In this document: one piece after another, positions 1 through 12,457 of the stretch
Layout: the number at the start of each line of letters is the position of its first letter
Position numbering within the stretch: position 1 is the first letter of the stretch
Assembly (NCBI GenBank): GCA_000750105.3
Contig: JPHH03000009.1
Coordinates: 124,001 to 188,000 of the forward strand
Origin: Tolypocladium sp. Sup5 PDA-1
Lineage: Eukaryota > Ascomycota > Sordariomycetes > Hypocreales > Ophiocordycipitaceae
Length of the DNA stretch: 64,000 nucleotides
Direction: 5' to 3'
Translations under genes and position numbers: made by a program
The notes under the pieces: generated by a model
What the model was told of the DNA's origin: nothing
The model's input: the letters and a program-made list of their open reading frames with translations, nothing else
Databases searched by the model: none

Positions 1-3000
1 TTCTCAGGTCTATGTTCTTGTTCGAGGCAGCATTGTACGCTTGAGAAGCACGCCGAAATTCCTCTCGTAGAAGCCTGTTGATATCCTTGAACTTGGGCCG
101 GACGTACAGATGGTTGAGGTAGTTGAAGACGGAAATGGTGTTGCGAATCTTTTGCAGTGCGTATCGCGGGTTGTCATCTGCAACGTGTCCTGGCCATTCT
201 GTCTTGGACGACATGGCCTTGCGCGCCCAGGCTCGAGCCTTGTCACTGTTGAGCTCTCTTGACAAGAGGACAAAATTTTGATGGTTCTCAGTGCTGCCGA
301 GCGCCTCGGTGATGCGCATGGACGGATACTGGCTGTCCATACCACCAGGCAAAGGCGAAGCATTCTTCACAATGGGAAGCTTGAAACCCTTCAAGAAGAA
401 GTCACAGTCGAGATCGCAATCACTGCCCTTTGCTGCCTCTTCGAAGAACATTGGAAGAGTCTGGTACTCGATGATGTGCTCGGTGGCGTATTCGTTACCA
501 TCTGGCATGATATTTGTGTTCAATCTCGTATCGGAACAGTGTTGCTTAAAGGCAAAAAAGAGAGCATTGTCGTAGATGGAATTTTCTGCATCCCACGCGC
601 CAGCGGATGGCCAGTCGTGCCTGTCCCAAGTGATAGCTCTCGAGGTGCCTCTACTATCTTCGCATTTGAAAGTCAATTGGTCGACCGAGCGCTCCTCGAG
701 AGAGGACATTGCCGACGGCTAAGTTTATGCCATGTCAGCATACCTTCCCGCGGAGCAGTGCTTCAGTTGGCTCAGAGAAACGTAGCACAAGGGGAAGAGC
801 GCTCTGAAGCTGCGGAGACGCAATGCTTACCGAAAGTCCTGGCTGCATGAGCACATCTCGTCGAGTAGCCCCGTGGAAGCCTCTCTGACTAGACGAGTAT
901 GGCGCGTCTTCGTCGAAGTCGTCATAGCACAAGTTGTCGATGCCGCACAAGTTAGCATCGCAGATGACTGCCGTCTTGGATCTCTTAATGAGCTCCACGT
1001 AGACTTGCGGCTCGCACAAGATCATTTCTGCCGTCATCTCGGGGCCCTCTTGTTGGAAGGAAGGATATCTACTGGCGTCAGTGAGGAAAGACATGAGGGC
1101 ATAGGTCACCAGGACACCCGAGACGGTCTTGATGCTATCGTCCCAAGCCTTGCGTCGTGCCTTGTCGATCTCGCCCATGGAGGACTGCCAGGCAGTTCGC
1201 AAGATTGCAATCAACAGGGCCAACACTTTGTCCACCGGTAGATTACCGCCAAGTTGTGAATCGTCACGCCGAAGCGCTATCGCGGTTTCAGTCTCTTCAT
1301 GACGGAGGTCCCAGCCAGGATTGCCATCACGTTTCGCAGAGCGTCTCGAGTTCGGGCAAGTAGGCTGCTTGACCCAAGCCGCCATGGCGTCTCTGTAACC
1401 TTGAATCTCGTCCGAGTCCTTCGTCTCAACATCGTAGTTGACCGCGTCACAGCAATAGCTCCGAGAACCGGCGCCATTGCAGTGGCCCCCGAAGGCGTCC
1501 ATGGCTACGCGAACCTGGTCCTTCGGACACCCTGACCAGCAACGGGCGCCCTGACCAGCGGCGCCGAGATTGTCGTGCCAAGCGCAGTTACTCCATCTCC
1601 GCTTATCGTTGGACTCATCGCAGCAGTACTTTCGCTCCGACATCACCTCGTCATCCACGTTGGCACAGACGGCACCGCCACTCCCTGTGGAACTCTTGAC
1701 GAAGGTCATATTGTGCAGCGACCCTTCACCGCATTTGCCCTCGTTGCAGCGCGGGGCCGCAGCCCAGTCGCAGTTGCTGTATAGCTGCATGGACCGCAGC
1801 GGTGCACCGCCGCGAGTTTCGCCGACGGTGCAGCAGGCAGCTTGATAGCCAGTGTCGCAGTAGTCCCTGTTGGAGCCGACTTCGACCCACGGTAGAATCC
1901 CCAGCGACTGCGGACAAGCAGGGTCACAATCGCCGCCGCGCTCCGGCAGCTCGAACCAACCGCACATTGGCTGTATCTCTGATGCCGGGCAGCACAACCT
2001 GTGGACACCGACGTTATTGCAGCCAGACCCGTCAAACATCCATTCACCGGCACGGGCCTGGTAGTCGACGCGCCGCATTAACTGGTAGTTTGGCGGGCAG
2101 TCCTCAAGGCAGTTGGTCCACATGCATTGCGGGTGCGGAGTCTTGACTATGTTCTCAGGGCCATCTAGCATTGGGAGCTGGTCGACTCGTCTGTCGGTTG
2201 CAGCTGCGAGGGCGAGGCTGTACTTTGCGTCGGCAGTGTCGTGGCTGATGGCCCAGACCATGACGCCGCCGAGGCACATGGACCGAGCATACTTGGCCTT
2301 CAGGGCCAGCGTCTCGCCGTCGTCGTAAGAAAGCCACTGATCGTCCCAGTAGACGACCTTGACGGCCTCCTTCTCGTACAGCTTGGGCTTGAGACCCTTA
2401 TCGGCGACGATTTCGTCAATCTCCGAGTTCAACAGGATGCCCACTTCATGGCTACATTTGCCCTTCTGTGCCCCGGATACGAACAAGCAGCCCGGCTCCA
2501 TGCAGTTTCTGTCCACAACAGTATAGGCGCGCGCATAGAACGCCAGCCCGAGCACTACCATCTCCGGGTCGATGTCGTTGCGCCAGAGCAGCTCCAGTGC
2601 GGCGTCGATCTCGGTCAGGTTTGTGTGCGGGTTGAGGTACTCGCCCGTCCAACGATTGCCCTTGTCCCAGGTACCGTGTAAGTCGTAGCTCATGATGTTG
2701 AAAAAGTCTACCGACTTCTTGAGCTCAACAATATCGAAATGTTGGAGATACCAGTATGAGGCTGGAAGCGTTATGGATAGCCCGTCGCGGCCGCCCGTCC
2801 GCTTGAGCTCCGATCGTAGGTTTAACATGAACTTGGGGAAGTTCTCGAAGTCCTCGCCGCGGCCGGACCGGTCCGGCGCCTCAGGGTACTCCCAGTCGAG
2901 GTCGACGCCGTCAAAGTCGTACATGGCTAAGAACGCCGCCAGGGACGTGAAGAATTTGCGCTGGTTGTCTTCAGATCGTGCCAGATCAGAGAATGTGGTG

Positions 3001-4062
3001 GCTGTCGGACCTGGATCGTTGAATGTCCACCCCCCAAGTGCAATATAGACGCTCAAACCGGGATCGTCCTTCTTCAAGGCCGTCAGACGCGAGTAAAGCT
3101 CCACGTCCTCGTCAGCGGCGGGTCGGATCTCGAATGTTTGGGGGTCAATCGTTGCAAAGGCAAAGTTGATGTGAGAATAGACTCCGCGGGGAATCCTTTC
3201 AGGCCAAAAGGCATTGCAAGGCCTCCTTGTGGACCAGCCCTCATAATATCCCACCACCCTCTTGAGGCCACCGTCGTCGGAGCATGTCTTGTGCTTGACC
3301 TTTTCCTTGCCGCACTACCGAGTTCGATGGGATGCTTGTCAGCAAATGGACCACGAATGATTTCCGTACCCGTTGGATAAAGGACGAGACTCACAAACTC
3401 AGAGGTCAATCCGCAGAATCCCTAGTAACATTGAAGCAGGTCTCCTGTTAGTTTCCAACATCTGTTACCACAGTTGCAACGGTAGCGACTTACATATTTC
3501 GAGCAGCAAACGTTCAAAGGGCATTTTGCTTTCTTTGCCCACTTCGGGCCGTCGCCCGGATCGCAGTCGTACTTGGCATCACAGCCAGCAACACAGACCT
3601 CTGGCGCACAGAAATCTGGGCCCATTCCGCAGAAACCGAATTTAGAGCTGTTTGGTCAAAGCGTTGGCGTTGCTGTTAGCGTAGACCTTTCGTCCGTCTT
3701 CTCATTATCAAAACCACCTGAGCGAGTGAGTCTCACCAACATCCCGACTTGCACGGATTACTGGCGTCACAACCTAGTTTAAAATCGCAGTTGGCCTGGC
3801 AGCCCTCGCCGCAGTGCTCGGGAGTAGTTCCGCAGTATCCATGCTTGGAACTGAAAGGCTGGTCAGTTCCGTGAATCGACTGCGAGTCTTGTCATGCAAT
3901 TGGGAGGCAATGAATGAGTTCCTCAGCCACGTACCAGCAGCCTGTTGCGCAAGGATTCGATTTGCTACAGCCCTGGGCTGACACAACTGAACTCAGAAAC
4001 AAAAGAAGTAGCAGTAGCAGCACAAATAGCACAGGGCTATTTGGCCTCGCTCGCGAGACCAT
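1..4062 (-). CDS. Killer-toxin-like GH18 chitinase with hevein-type chitin-binding modules (3' end beyond window)
   Basis: Secreted endochitinase of the large fungal subgroup C (class V) type, related to the chitinase subunit of yeast killer toxins. Six exons were read: 4062-3935, 3850-3737, 3647-3494, 3421-3395, 3314-831, 718-1. Every junction has GT/AG signals and keeps frame. The ATG at 4062 opens a signal peptide with a run of leucines ending near VVSAQG. Three Cys-rich hevein-like (ChtBD1) modules follow, spread over exons 1-5. The GH18 barrel starts at VVGYYEGW and holds the catalytic DGVDLDWE motif at about 2880-2910. After it come a Cys-rich region and the long C-terminal region usual for this subgroup. 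Exon 6 is open to base 1, so the protein exceeds 1,200 residues and its stop lies outside. It is transcribed divergently from the GH55-LysM gene. Expected role: hydrolysis of chitin in own or foreign walls; mycoparasitism or competition is an inference. Confidence 0.93.
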
Positions 4063-5185
4063 GGTTCTGTCGAAACCGGCCTGGTTTGCAAAGAGAACCA
4101 CAGAAGCGAATAAGGTAAAAATTGGACACGGTAGAGATATAGAGAGCTCAAAAGGCCGAGTAAATGAGAGCAGAATGTGACAAAAAATCTTGCACTTGAT
4201 ATCTCAAACTCCGGGACAAGCCAGGCGGGCGGCACCGCGCTTGTCAGCCTCGGCGCTCGGGAAATCTCCTTTCACGATATGCTGCTCCTCTAGAAATCAA
4301 ACATGAACGAGCCATTCAATTTGTACTCGTATGTTTTTAATCTCCGACATACGCAAAATTTCCGTCTCACCAACAGCAATGTATGAACCAACAGTTCACA
4401 TACTTTGGCTCACGTCGACGCAGGTACGGTGTAACCACCTGCCGTAATAAGCCAACTAACAGTTCCAGACCAATTTACCGCGACGTACGCAGGGAGCAAC
4501 CATAGCTTTCCTGAGGAACATTCGTCCCACTGACCGTAAATGGGACAACTAACGGTTAATGTGGCCAGACAAATTTACGCTTCCTGCGACTCCCTGGACT
4601 ATGCGGCTCGCAGCACGGCTGACTCTAGCGAATAGAAAACCCTTGACGGTATTCAGAAGAGGGGCATATCATCACATGCCTCCCTCTCTGCTCGTACGAT
4701 TAGACGCGGAGGAGAGCTTTTTTGCCTGTTTTCTGCAGCATACCATGCCCGAGACAGGATACGGGGGTGTGCCGTGTCTCAACCGCCTTCTTCATAGCCA
4801 AGAGACAATCGGGCCAGGCGCCCTAATTAGTTGGTCCCTGCACCAAAACAGCTTGCCATCATTTCTCGAGAGCTGCTGTGTGTATTGGATTGCAGCTCCC
4901 CAGAAGATAGACACCGTGGGACTCCATGTGCGCACACACGACCGTCCTCATTTAAATTCTCGCTGTCAGCAAGCTAGCTGACCAAATTTGAACATGTAAC
5001 ATCCCCTCGCCGGTCACATGCCGACTTGCGTGTGCGCCTCCTGCCGCTCTCCTGTGAGTGTTTGTGGCCCATGAATGGCCATGCACCCCCGGCCCCTTGA
5101 CAATATCTACTATTCTCAATGCTGACTCTCAGCTTTGACAGTGTGTCTCTATGCAAACGTTGAACTGACTGCTTCACTGGTCATC
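4063..5185. promoter_or_regulatory. Shared divergent promoter region of the chitinase and GH55-LysM genes
   Basis: This 1.1-kb stretch separates the two divergent start codons. It contains no convincing gene; one open frame at 4559-4981 has no recognisable family. An imperfect direct repeat lies in it: AACTAACaGTT followed by CCAGACcAATTTACcG at 4454-4480, and AACTAACgGTT, an 8-base insertion, then CCAGACaAATTTACGc at 4547-4580. The repeat may be a regulator site, which is an inference. Confidence 0.5.
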
Positions 5186-8100
5186 ATGTTTGTGACCAAG
5201 AAGATGGTGCACAACAGGCGCGGCACGGCGGTGATGTCGTTTTCATCGATCCTCTCTCTCCTGTTTCTTCTCCAGTCCCTGCAACTCATCACGCCAGCTG
5301 GTGCCATCTCCAGCTTGGCGCACACACACAATCACAATCTCTACCATCGAAGCAAGATTTCCTCAAGCGAGAGCTCTTCCACATATACTACTACGGCTTC
5401 TCCGCCTTCCGATACAACTTCTTCGCCTTCCGATACTACTTCTTCTCCGCTTTCCGTATCGTCTTCAACTTCTGTTAGAGTTGACGGCAACGCCACCGAT
5501 ATCTTCACGTCGAATTCTTCCTCTGACGCGGCGAGACTTGTGGCCGCAGCCCTGGCAGTCCTGGGAGAAAGAAATAAGCTGCGACTCGAGAACCCCAACT
5601 TCAATTTAAACAGATTCGCCAGCGCGGAAGAGTTGGCCCGCAAGGGCAGCGAAGGAAACACACCATCTCTACTAGATGTTACGCCGCTCAACTCTACCAC
5701 TACCGACAAATCCAAGAGACATGAAAGCAATTCTACGTCCTTGGGAGATGGGTCTAGCAACTCCACCTTCTCATACGTCGTTGACCCTGAGCTTGTTACT
5801 GCGGCCCGGATCGTCGCCGAGTCGACTCCACAGCACGTTTCTCAAGGCAACCATAGCGCTATCGCGGCGGACATAAGGAGGCGCTTTGAAGCAAATTCGA
5901 ACGACACAAACGCCATGCCGCAAGCGCTCGTCTACGCGGATGGGCTCTCTGGCGGTTACCATTTCGGAGACAGTGCTCGGGGAAACCTAAGTGGCGCAAT
6001 CCTCCAACCGCCAGTCTCGTCCTCGGCGAATGAGTCTACCTTGATGGAGCGCGACACAACTTCTTCGAGTTATTGGATGGCCAATATACCTCAAAGGGGC
6101 TCGAATCCTTTCGCGCCACCGGGCTACAATGTCTGGCGCAACGTGATAGATTACGGCGCAAAAGGCGACGGTAAGACCGACGACACTGCGGCCATCAACC
6201 GAGCCATCTCGGATGGCGGGAGGTGCGGCGCAGACTGCGGCTCAAGCACCGTACTCCCAGCCGTCGTATATTTCCCACCCGGCATATACCTTGTTAGCAC
6301 ACCAATCATCCAGTTCTACAACACACAGTTTCTCGGAGACCCTCTCAATGTGCCAACCATACTCGCGGCATCGAGCTTTATAGGGCTCGGAGTCATCACC
6401 TCCGACGTCTACTCAGGCCCCGGTCCTACTGACGAATGGTACCTCAACACGAACAACTTCCTTCGCAGCGTCAAGAATTTCAAAATCGACATCACGCAGA
6501 CCCGATGGGACGCACAGGTGTGCGCGATCCATTGGCAGGTCGCTCAAGGCACGTCGCTGGAGAACATTGAGTTTCACATGAGCACGGATGAGAAAACCAC
6601 CCAGCAGGGCATCTACATGGAAAATGGATCGGGGGGTTTCCTCGGAAACTTGATGTTCATTGGCGGCAAGTTTGGTGCCTACTTTGGCAACCAGCAGTTT
6701 ACCACGACTCAACTTGCATTCATCAGCTGCCAGACAGCTTTGCAGGTACACTGGGACTGGGCTTGGACGATGCAAGGTATCATCATAGGGAATTGCGGTA
6801 CGGGTCTGGTCATCGTCGGCGGTGCCGGAGGCCCTCTCAGTACTGGCCAGGGCGTCGGATCACTCGTGCTTGTCGATGCGCTCATCGCCAACACTCCAAC
6901 GGGCATCGTAACAACTCTCTACAAGGAAAACTCGACGTCGTTGCTTCTGAATAACGTCGGATTCGCCAACGTCAAGGATGCTGTCGTTGAGGATTCAACG
7001 CACCAAGTCCTCCTCCCTGGCGGCGACTCAGTCAAGATCAAATCGTGGGGTTTCGGCAAGCTGAACGACCAAACCGGGTCGAGGTTCGTGAATGGCCAGG
7101 ATATTCCTGCCATGCCACGGCCGGATTGGATGGTAGGAGATGTAACTTCATATGGCCCTCAGGCGAACCTGTTCTCGAGGCGGCGACCAAAGTACCACGA
7201 CCTCGGCGGTGCGCAGCTGCTGGATGTCAAGCAGTACGGCGCGAAAGGCGACGGCGTCACGGATGACTCCGCTATACTTAACAGCCTCTTATCAGTGGCC
7301 GCAAACATGTCGTCTATTGTATTCATTCCGCATGGCATCTATGTCGTGAAGGATACACTCAAGATCCCTACCGGATCTCGTATCATCGGGCAGGCGTGGT
7401 CGCAGATCATGGGAACAGGGCCTAATTTTCAGGATGCGTCAAACCCAAGAGCGACGGTACAGGTTGGAGACAGGGGCGATGTCGGCGTCGTTGAGATCCA
7501 GGACATGATGTTTACAGTGTCTGGCCCAACTGCCGGTGCCGTCCTCGTGGAGTGGAACACCCATCAGTCCACCCAAGGGTCTGCAGGTCTCTGGGGTCAG
7601 TTCCAATGCGACAACTCCTCTTTGTCCTTGACGGGCCACCCAGCTAAAATACTACTGCAGATTCTCACTTCCGCGTCGGCGGGGCAAAAGGCTCCAAGCT
7701 TCAAAAGGGCGACTGCCCTAAGCTCTCCGGGCGAGTCGACCCGAATTGCATGGCCGCGTCTCTCTTGCTGCATCTAACGGAGCAGTCGTCGGCGTACTTG
7801 GAAAATGTCTGGATGTGGACTGCTGATCATGACCTCGACGTCAAGTCTCAGGATCAGATCGACGTTTACGCTGCCCGCGGCCTCCTTGTGGAGTCGCAAG
7901 GACCAACATGGCTCTACGGAACGGCGGCGGAACACAACATCCTCTACCAGTATCAGTTCTCGGGAGCCCAGAACATCGTGATGACGATGATTCAGACCGA
8001 GTCTCCCTATTTCCAAGACGTACCGAAGGCGCCAGCCCCGTTCCGTATCGGCCAGTTTGGCAATGACCCAGCCTTTAGCCGCTGCTCGGACAGTGATGAA

Positions 8101-10353
8101 TTGTGTGCCAAGTCCTGGGCTGTCCGTATTATTGATTCATCGAGCATATACGTACTCGGCGCTGGTAAGTAGACAAGCGCCTCCTTTCACTGCTGTATTC
8201 CATCAATAGCAGTGCCTGGTGTATTGATACTGACCGCTCGTTTGTTTAGGTATCTACAGCTGGTTCTCCCGCTACTCTCAGGATTGCCTGAACACCGAGA
8301 GTTGCCAGGACCGCGCGTTTGAGATTCAGCAAAGCTCTAACATCTGGATCTACAACCTGTGCACCAAGGCCATCAAAGAAATGATCAGCCCGACCGACAG
8401 TGCCCCAACTCTCGCAAGGGATAACAAAAACGGATTCCTTTCCTCGGTTCTGGCCTGGGTACGCGCACCAGACGACACCATCGGCGGGAGAAAATTCCCC
8501 GGTTGGACCATATACAACGCCACTACCGATGCCGCTCTCCTAAAACCTGTTCCTCAGTTATGCAAAACAGCATTGACGGAAGTGGTCAAGTGCGATTCCC
8601 GCGTCCTCCAATTTTCAGAACTCAAGTACAGGGGTTCCTTTCGCAATGCCACCCTCACGGATCGCGTCTGCGACAAGAGCTGCGGCAGCAGTCTTAAGAA
8701 ATGGTTCGATACCGTAACTGTCGCCTGCAGCGACCAGAGCCTCGAAAGTTTCGTCCCGAATCGACTGGGAGGCATCATATGGGCTGGATGGAACGAAACG
8801 TGTCTGACGGAACCCTCGACAGGCAAGTACTGCAACGATGTCATGGCCGGGTTCACAAAAGGCAAGCCGCTCAAGGAAATGCCGCGGAACGAGCTGTGTT
8901 CGTGGTGCAAGGTCCACAAGCTGGCCCTCATGCAGTCGAGCGCATACTCTACTTACGACGACAAGTGGAAGGAGGACCTCGAGTACATCTACCAGACGTG
9001 CGGCCAAACAGGACCCACGGAAGTCCCGCCGCCGCTGGTCAGCATCCCCCCCAAGCCGCCTGTGTTGTGCGCCTCCTATTTCACGTACACGACAGGACAA
9101 GGCGACACCTGCGATAGCATTGCCGAGTCGCAAAACGTGTCGTCGGCTGCACTCTACATGGGGAATGAAAACCTGCTCGACTGCAACCTGATTCCACCGG
9201 AATTCGATCTCTGCATGCCGTTGGCGTGCGGTCGCACTTATACGCTCAAACCGGGAGATAACTGCACAAGCATCGAGCAATCTCTGGGACTACCCTCCGG
9301 CCACATCCGGCGGCACAACCCCTGGCTCGAGCTTGGCTGCGAGAGTCTACAGGTGTCATCCGCCGTCCTTGGCCACGTCCTCTGCCTCGGCGTCCAGGGG
9401 GGCAAGTTCACGGCGACGGCGCCCATCCCCGGCCCCACGCTTCTTCCGGGCCAAGAGATGGGATACACAGACGTCGTCGTCAAGTCTCCAGACAACGCTA
9501 AAGGAGTGGCTCCGGGCACGACCTTGAGATGCGGACGTTGGCGCGTCGCTGGAGACGACGCCTCGTGCGCTATGATGTGCATCCAGGACAAGATTGCTTT
9601 CGATCTCTTCCTCAAGGTTAATCCGTCGCTTTCGGGGACCGACTGCAACGGTAAGCTCGTTGCCGGGTACGCGTACTGCACCGGCCCCGTATACGGGTGG
9701 AACACTGCTCAGCCAACGAAGCCTTCAGATCCATCTACCGAGTGAGTGACATCCATTATATATTGGAGGGCAAGAAGAGCCCGAGGCTGACCTAACTATG
9801 CTGTAGCGTCGACCCGCCATCGCCCACGCAGTCAGTCATTGCTTATTATGACTTCAACGATGGCAATATGTTTGAGTGGACGAGCTATGGTGGCACCTTC
9901 GATGCAAGTTCTCATGCTCTCGTTGCCGGCAACTCAGTTGGTGGCAAGTCACTCATTCGCACTTCCTTTTCCGATTTTGTCTTGGAGGCCGATATAGTTA
10001 TCCCCAATCCCAGTTCCGGGAATGCTGGCTTACTGTTCCGCGTATCCAACCCAAGCAATGGCGTGGATAACTACAGCGGCTACTTTACGGGCATTGGAAC
10101 CGATGGCTTCGTCGTTCTTGGTCGAGCTAAGAATGACTGGACGCATCTAAGCATGGCGAAAGTAGAAATCCGACCTGGCCAGGTACACCATATGAAAGTA
10201 CGAGCCAGCGGTGACTCGATTACCATCTATGTTGACGACAAGAGTAGCCCTAAGATAGACTTGAAGGATGGCACTTACAGCAAGGGTATGATTGGTGTAC
10301 GGGTATTCCAGACAGATGCCACCTTTGATAACATTAGGATATCTCATATCTAG
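5186..10353 (+). CDS. Secreted GH55-type beta-1,3-glucanase fused to LysM modules and a C-terminal lectin-like domain
   Basis: Predicted 1,650-aa extracellular protein from four exons: 5186-7595, 7661-8164, 8250-9741, 9807-10353. All introns are GT/AG and restore frame; the last removes an in-frame stop after PSDPST. The ATG at 5186 (or 5204) leads a hydrophobic signal segment, then a Ser/Thr-rich stretch. Two paired pectate-lyase-3 type beta-helix starts, near residues 313 (VIDYGAKGDGKTDDT) and 678 (VKQYGAKGDGVTDD), define the GH55 exo-/endo-1,3-glucanase fold. Residues about 1240-1440 carry two clear LysM modules and a third weaker one, each with Cys pairs and LxxxNP-like cores. The last exon encodes about 180 residues resembling a LamG/DUF1080-type jelly-roll (YYDFNDGN at its start). 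GH55 enzymes normally run 750-1,000 aa, so the C-terminal half is extra. Likely substrate is beta-1,3-glucan, with LysM holding chitin. Catalytic residues were not assigned. Confidence 0.9.
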
Positions 10354-10900
10354 ATAGCCTGCGTCGAGCTGAACGCCGCTTCTTTTTGCCCCTGCCTTCA
10401 TCTGCTCCTGTCTTCTTCCCTACGCCAGTGCCGTTGACTTGAAGGAGTTCCATCCGCAACACTACTCGACAGGTTCGCTCTCCCCATGTTTCCAGTGAGC
10501 TTCATACGCTAATAAAGTCGTGAGGCGGGCTGAACGAATGCATCTACGCGAACTAGGCCGTACCTACGTTATAATCGACGACATAGCTTCTACCGAGAGG
10601 GAGTTCCAGAGCGACTCCAAGTCGATGCCCTAAATATACTCCATAACTAGATAAAGAGGACTAGAGGTCGGGTTACGGTAGAGAGTATATAGACAGGGCG
10701 CGGAAATATTAACGTATTTCTCGACGAAGAGAAGGGCGTTCCCCTTATTTTCCGTAAAGGTAGCACCGAATTTAATAATATAGATACCCCTAATAAGGCA
10801 TATGCCACCGCTATCTCCCTAGGCGCTCCTCCTAGGAGATAGCTCGGACTTTGATGCATCGCGGATTTCATCTAGGGTAGGTAGAGGACCACTTTCCCCA
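10354..10900. other. Gene-free, AT-richer degenerate stretch
   Basis: The 3' flank of the GH55-LysM gene passes into sequence rich in TA steps (about 10500-10860) with no usable frame. It resembles a decayed mobile-element relic, but no terminal repeats or transposase residues could be read, so no element is named. Confidence 0.3.
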
Positions 10901-10908
10901 CAGCCCCC

Positions 10909-11362
10909 AAAGGTCATCGACTTCATCACTGAGTCGCTATATCCCGCTGTCTTTAATGGAAGCCGCCCTTACGATGGCTTTTTCACTCGAGCAGAACTCG
11001 CCCTGGCGGAAGCGGCATTCACCTGCAATACGTACTACCTCCAAAAAGCACTCCGCGCCTATTCTTCAACCTTTGGATACAGATTCAGCATCCCACCTGC
11101 GGTACACAGCCAAGACGTGCCGTACACCTTTTACAACGGCCCCAGTGAGTCCGTATCAAACGACACGATTGCCTTGGCCCTACAGAATTACATTCTGTCC
11201 TTTGCAATTGGTGGACAGCCTAACAGTAATGCAAGCATACCGATGCCCATATATGGCGAGAAGAATCCCATATTGGACCTCAACGTTACAGACATGAATA
11301 TCATTGGAGACCCTAATGCAAATGACAGATGCTCATGGTGGCAGAAATCTTTGTATTCCTAG
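10909..11362 (+). pseudogene. Carboxylesterase type B, C-terminal remnant
   Basis: A single open frame of about 150 codons ends at a TAG (11360-11362). It reads like the last quarter of a fungal secreted type-B carboxylesterase or lipase: a KVIDFITESLYP start, FTCNTYYLQKAL, and the diagnostic segment with HSQDVPYTFYNGP that carries the catalytic-histidine region. Family members are 500-600 aa. The N-terminal two thirds, including the GESAGG nucleophile elbow, are absent; the sequence just upstream is degenerate AT-rich DNA. The surviving frame has no stops, so truncation may be recent. A distant 5' exon cannot be formally excluded, but none is visible in the preceding 550 bases. Confidence 0.7.
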
Positions 11363-12457
11363 ATAGCCGGGGAGATAGACTTACGGTTCGATGTATCCAT
11401 CTTAATCTTATTTTGTTGGGGATTGGCATACATCCCGAGGCAGAGGTCGGCGGGGACAGAGAGTTAGAGCAGGTTGATGTCGACCTGAGGGTTAAATGTC
11501 TCCTTTTGCGAGCCGGGTGATTGGGATGTCCTGCGAGCCCCAGAAGAGTACCGCGTCGGTGGGGTATCAACCATGTTGGCATCAGAAGTAATAGAGGCAA
11601 ACTGCCGTGTTAAGCCAGCTTCAGCATGATGGCTATCTCACCATAGGCTAGCATAGCCTCTGATGACGTCTGGTAGCTCTCTTGTCCATAGACTCTTGTC
11701 CATGTCTATGGGCTCCAATCTCTTCAGCCAACTGCCAAGTATACAAATCACACAGCTCTCTCGTATCATCGCATCAGCACTTACACGCCCTATATCTACG
11801 ACCACGCAGCTATTTCCTTTCCTCCCCGGTACTGGCCAACCTACACGGGTACCCTCCGTGGGCTTCTTTCGTTGCTGTTCCCTCCCCCGCAGGATACGAG
11901 CATTACGGCTCTCCCAGGACACCTACCACGGCAGCAAACCTACTGCGGAAATGATCAGCCCTTTGTGCTCCACCGCCTCGCTTTTCAACGCCGAGTTCGA
12001 CGCCAAGGCTCTCAAGCACCCGCTCAAGCCGCTCGTGATTGAAGTGGGCACGGGTGATATCCCGTATGGGACTAAGTGTGGAGTGCACGATGAGCACCTG
12101 AAGATGTTCGTCTCCACCCAGGAAACCACATTGACCCTTGTGGAGGCGGGTCAAGGTCAACCCTGTGGAAGTGAACGAGGCCGTGCTGGAAATGGTGACA
12201 GAGTGCATCTAAAATTGAAGCAATGTAGCCACTGGGCTCGTAGTGGCGGTTCGATAACCAACTTGGCAAGGGTCGCTTGCCAGAATCATCAAGGTGTGCT
12301 TTGTTTGTCCCTAAAGCTGACATTCCGCAATCCGAAATGTTGCCCCAATGCCATAACTCCTGTTGCTATTCCCAGACATGTCCTCAGCCAGCCTGCTACG
12401 AGAGACTGTACCACCAGTTTGCCCCTGGCTAATTAGTACTGCACTCGGATTGCCCCA
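11363..12457. other. Intergenic region without a convincing gene
   Basis: Several overlapping open frames occur on both strands, the longest at 11663-12436 on the plus strand, but none shows a family motif or coherent gene signals. A stretch at about 11950-12200 has codon-like composition and could be relic coding sequence. Nothing firm can be assigned. Confidence 0.4.

Noticed and set aside
4559..4981. 140-codon open frame in the divergent promoter
   Set aside because: It has no family motif and no gene signals and lies between two divergent start codons; it includes one copy of the promoter repeat.
10500..10870. Possible transposon
   Set aside because: AT-rich and degenerate, but no terminal repeats, target-site duplication or transposase/reverse-transcriptase residues could be read.
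11663..12436. 257-codon plus-strand open frame
   Set aside because: The sequence shows no domain and is matched by competing frames on the opposite strand; at best relic coding DNA.
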